Source: Chloroflexi bacterium 13_1_40CM_68_21
Lineage (GTDB): Bacteria; Chloroflexota; Limnocylindria; P2-11E
Length of the DNA: 14,696 nucleotides
Direction: 5' to 3'
NCBI GenBank assembly: GCA_001917735.1
Contig: MNEO01000006.1
Location: 1 to 14,696, forward strand
Position numbers and translations under genes: made by a program. The notes under the pieces were generated by a model that saw only the letters and a program-made list of their open reading frames with translations, was not told where the DNA came from and ran no database searches. Shown in pieces: positions 14,180 to 14,696 of the stretch (positions within the stretch are counted from its first letter, which is position 1; each line of letters begins with the position of its first letter).

Positions 14180-14193
14180 AGAACTGATGTTCT
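14180..14193. promoter_or_regulatory. LexA-like (SOS) operator
   Basis: AGAAC-TGAT-GTTCT has perfect 5-bp inverted arms around a 4-nt centre, with the same arms as the box at 100-115 (TAGAAC-N4-GTTCTA). It lies between the divergent HtrA-like and radical SAM genes, ending 3 nt before the ATG at 14197. Binding there would block transcription or initiation of the radical SAM gene. The core matches the Gram-positive LexA box; assignment to LexA in this organism is inference. Confidence 0.5.
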
Positions 14194-14196
14194 AAC

Positions 14197-14696
14197 ATGT
14201 CTGGGGCACGGATGGGCGACGTGACATATCGCGAGGTCCTTACAAAGAGCGCGTTGAACCGCGTCCACGGCATGCCCTTCGATTGGAGCCTCAATCCGTG
14301 GACCGGATGCGCTCACGCATGCCGCTATTGCTTTGCGCGCGCCTACAACGCGCGCTATCGCGAACGGGATGTTGGAGAAGGGTTCGATCGGAACGTAGAG
14401 GTGAAGGTGAACTTCGCCGACGTTCTGCGAGCCGAATTGCGTCGCCACCACGAAGGATCAGTCGCGATCGGTACCGCGACGGACCCCTATCAGCCCATCG
14501 AAGGGAAGTACGAGCTGACACGTCGATGTCTTCAGGCGCTCGGAGAATTTCCTATGCGGACGACCATCATCACGAAGGGCACGATGGTCGTTCGCGATAT
14601 CGACGCCCTCCAGCAGCTCGACGCGAGAGAAGACGTCACCGTGTATTTCAGCATCCCGACCTTCTGTGAAGACGTGTGGCGTAAGGCCGAGCCGGG
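14197..14696 (+). CDS. Radical SAM protein, spore-photolyase-like (Rv2578c type), partial
   Basis: Runs off the right edge; 166 residues are visible. From ATG 14197 the protein reads DVTYREVLTKSALNRV (8-23), MPFDWSLNPWTGC, then the radical SAM cluster motif C38-xxx-C42-xx-C45 (CAHACRYC) followed by FARAYN. GTATDPYQPIEGKYELTR and a TTIITKGTMVVRD strand follow. This order matches the SPL-related, Rv2578c-type family; spore photolyase itself repairs the thymine spore photoproduct. The real substrate is not known. ATG 14212 (after GGGG) is an equally good start and would leave more room after the operator. It is divergent from the protease operon. Regulation by the box at 14180-14193 would make it DNA-damage inducible. 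Confidence 0.82.
   Translation, partial: MSGARMGDVTYREVLTKSALNRVHGMPFDWSLNPWTGCAHACRYCFARAYNARYRERDVGEGFDRNVEVKVNFADVLRAELRRHHEGSVAIGTATDPYQPIEGKYELTRRCLQALGEFPMRTTIITKGTMVVRDIDALQQLDAREDVTVYFSIPTFCEDVWRKAEP

Noticed and set aside
14176..14451. Minus-strand frame overlapping the radical SAM gene
   Set aside because: Antisense to a strongly supported coding frame with the CxxxCxxC motif.
1..14696. CRISPR array, rRNA, integron or prophage genes
   Set aside because: No short regularly spaced repeats, no rRNA-like blocks and no phage structural or integrase proteins seen on either strand.

Overview
The window is high-GC bacterial DNA with densely packed genes and frequent GTG/TTG starts. It carries a single-domain EamA-type transporter, a FecR-type secreted protein, an AraC-DinB type regulator, a MoxR/DUF58/vWA cluster and GAAC-N4-GTTC (Gram-positive style) LexA-like boxes. 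I infer an environmental Chloroflexota (Limnocylindria-like) or a related actinobacterium-like lineage. There is no 16S rRNA or other firm marker, so this is inference only.

Layout. 1-1160: a gene for a protein made of two tandem zinc-ribbon + HNH nuclease units. It sits behind a palindromic LexA-like box, and its second HNH domain is broken by a clean 7-nt loss. 1168-1238: a tRNA-Gly(CCC). 1253-1685: two small unknown genes. 1682-2143 (minus): a VOC/glyoxalase-fold protein. 2202-3482: a secreted Ig-like + HEXXH zinc protease. 3479-3628: the tail of a lost DoxX-like membrane protein. 3631-4083: a BCP-type peroxiredoxin. 3992-4816 (minus): a PIG-L family deacetylase. About 4859-5412 (minus): the shattered remains of an AraC-HTH + DinB regulator. 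5463-7618: a galactokinase overlapping by one base a GH27 alpha-galactosidase, a two-gene module that releases and phosphorylates galactose in the cytoplasm. 7729-8820: an exported FecR-domain protein with a long Pro/Thr/Ala tail.

From 14099 down to 10321 (minus) runs a tight operon: HtrA-like membrane-anchored serine protease, MoxR AAA+ ATPase, DUF58 protein and BatA-like membrane vWA protein. The last three are joined by overlaps, as in known MoxR/DUF58/vWA chaperone-like modules. Below it lies a perfect head-to-tail tandem duplication with a 1059-bp unit (8963-10021 and 10022-11080). It produced a second vWA copy lacking its N-terminus and MIDAS aspartate, and a second partial copy of an EamA-type transporter that was already damaged. 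The duplication is either very recent or an assembly artefact.

At the right edge a radical SAM protein of the spore-photolyase-like Rv2578c type begins at 14197 and runs off the window. A second LexA-like box lies immediately upstream. The two matching boxes, one before an HNH nuclease gene and one before an Rv2578c-like gene, suggest a small SOS regulon and are the most interesting regulatory signal here. The other notable theme is the number of damaged genes (HNH tail, DoxX, AraC-DinB, EamA twice, vWA copy) among otherwise intact operons.
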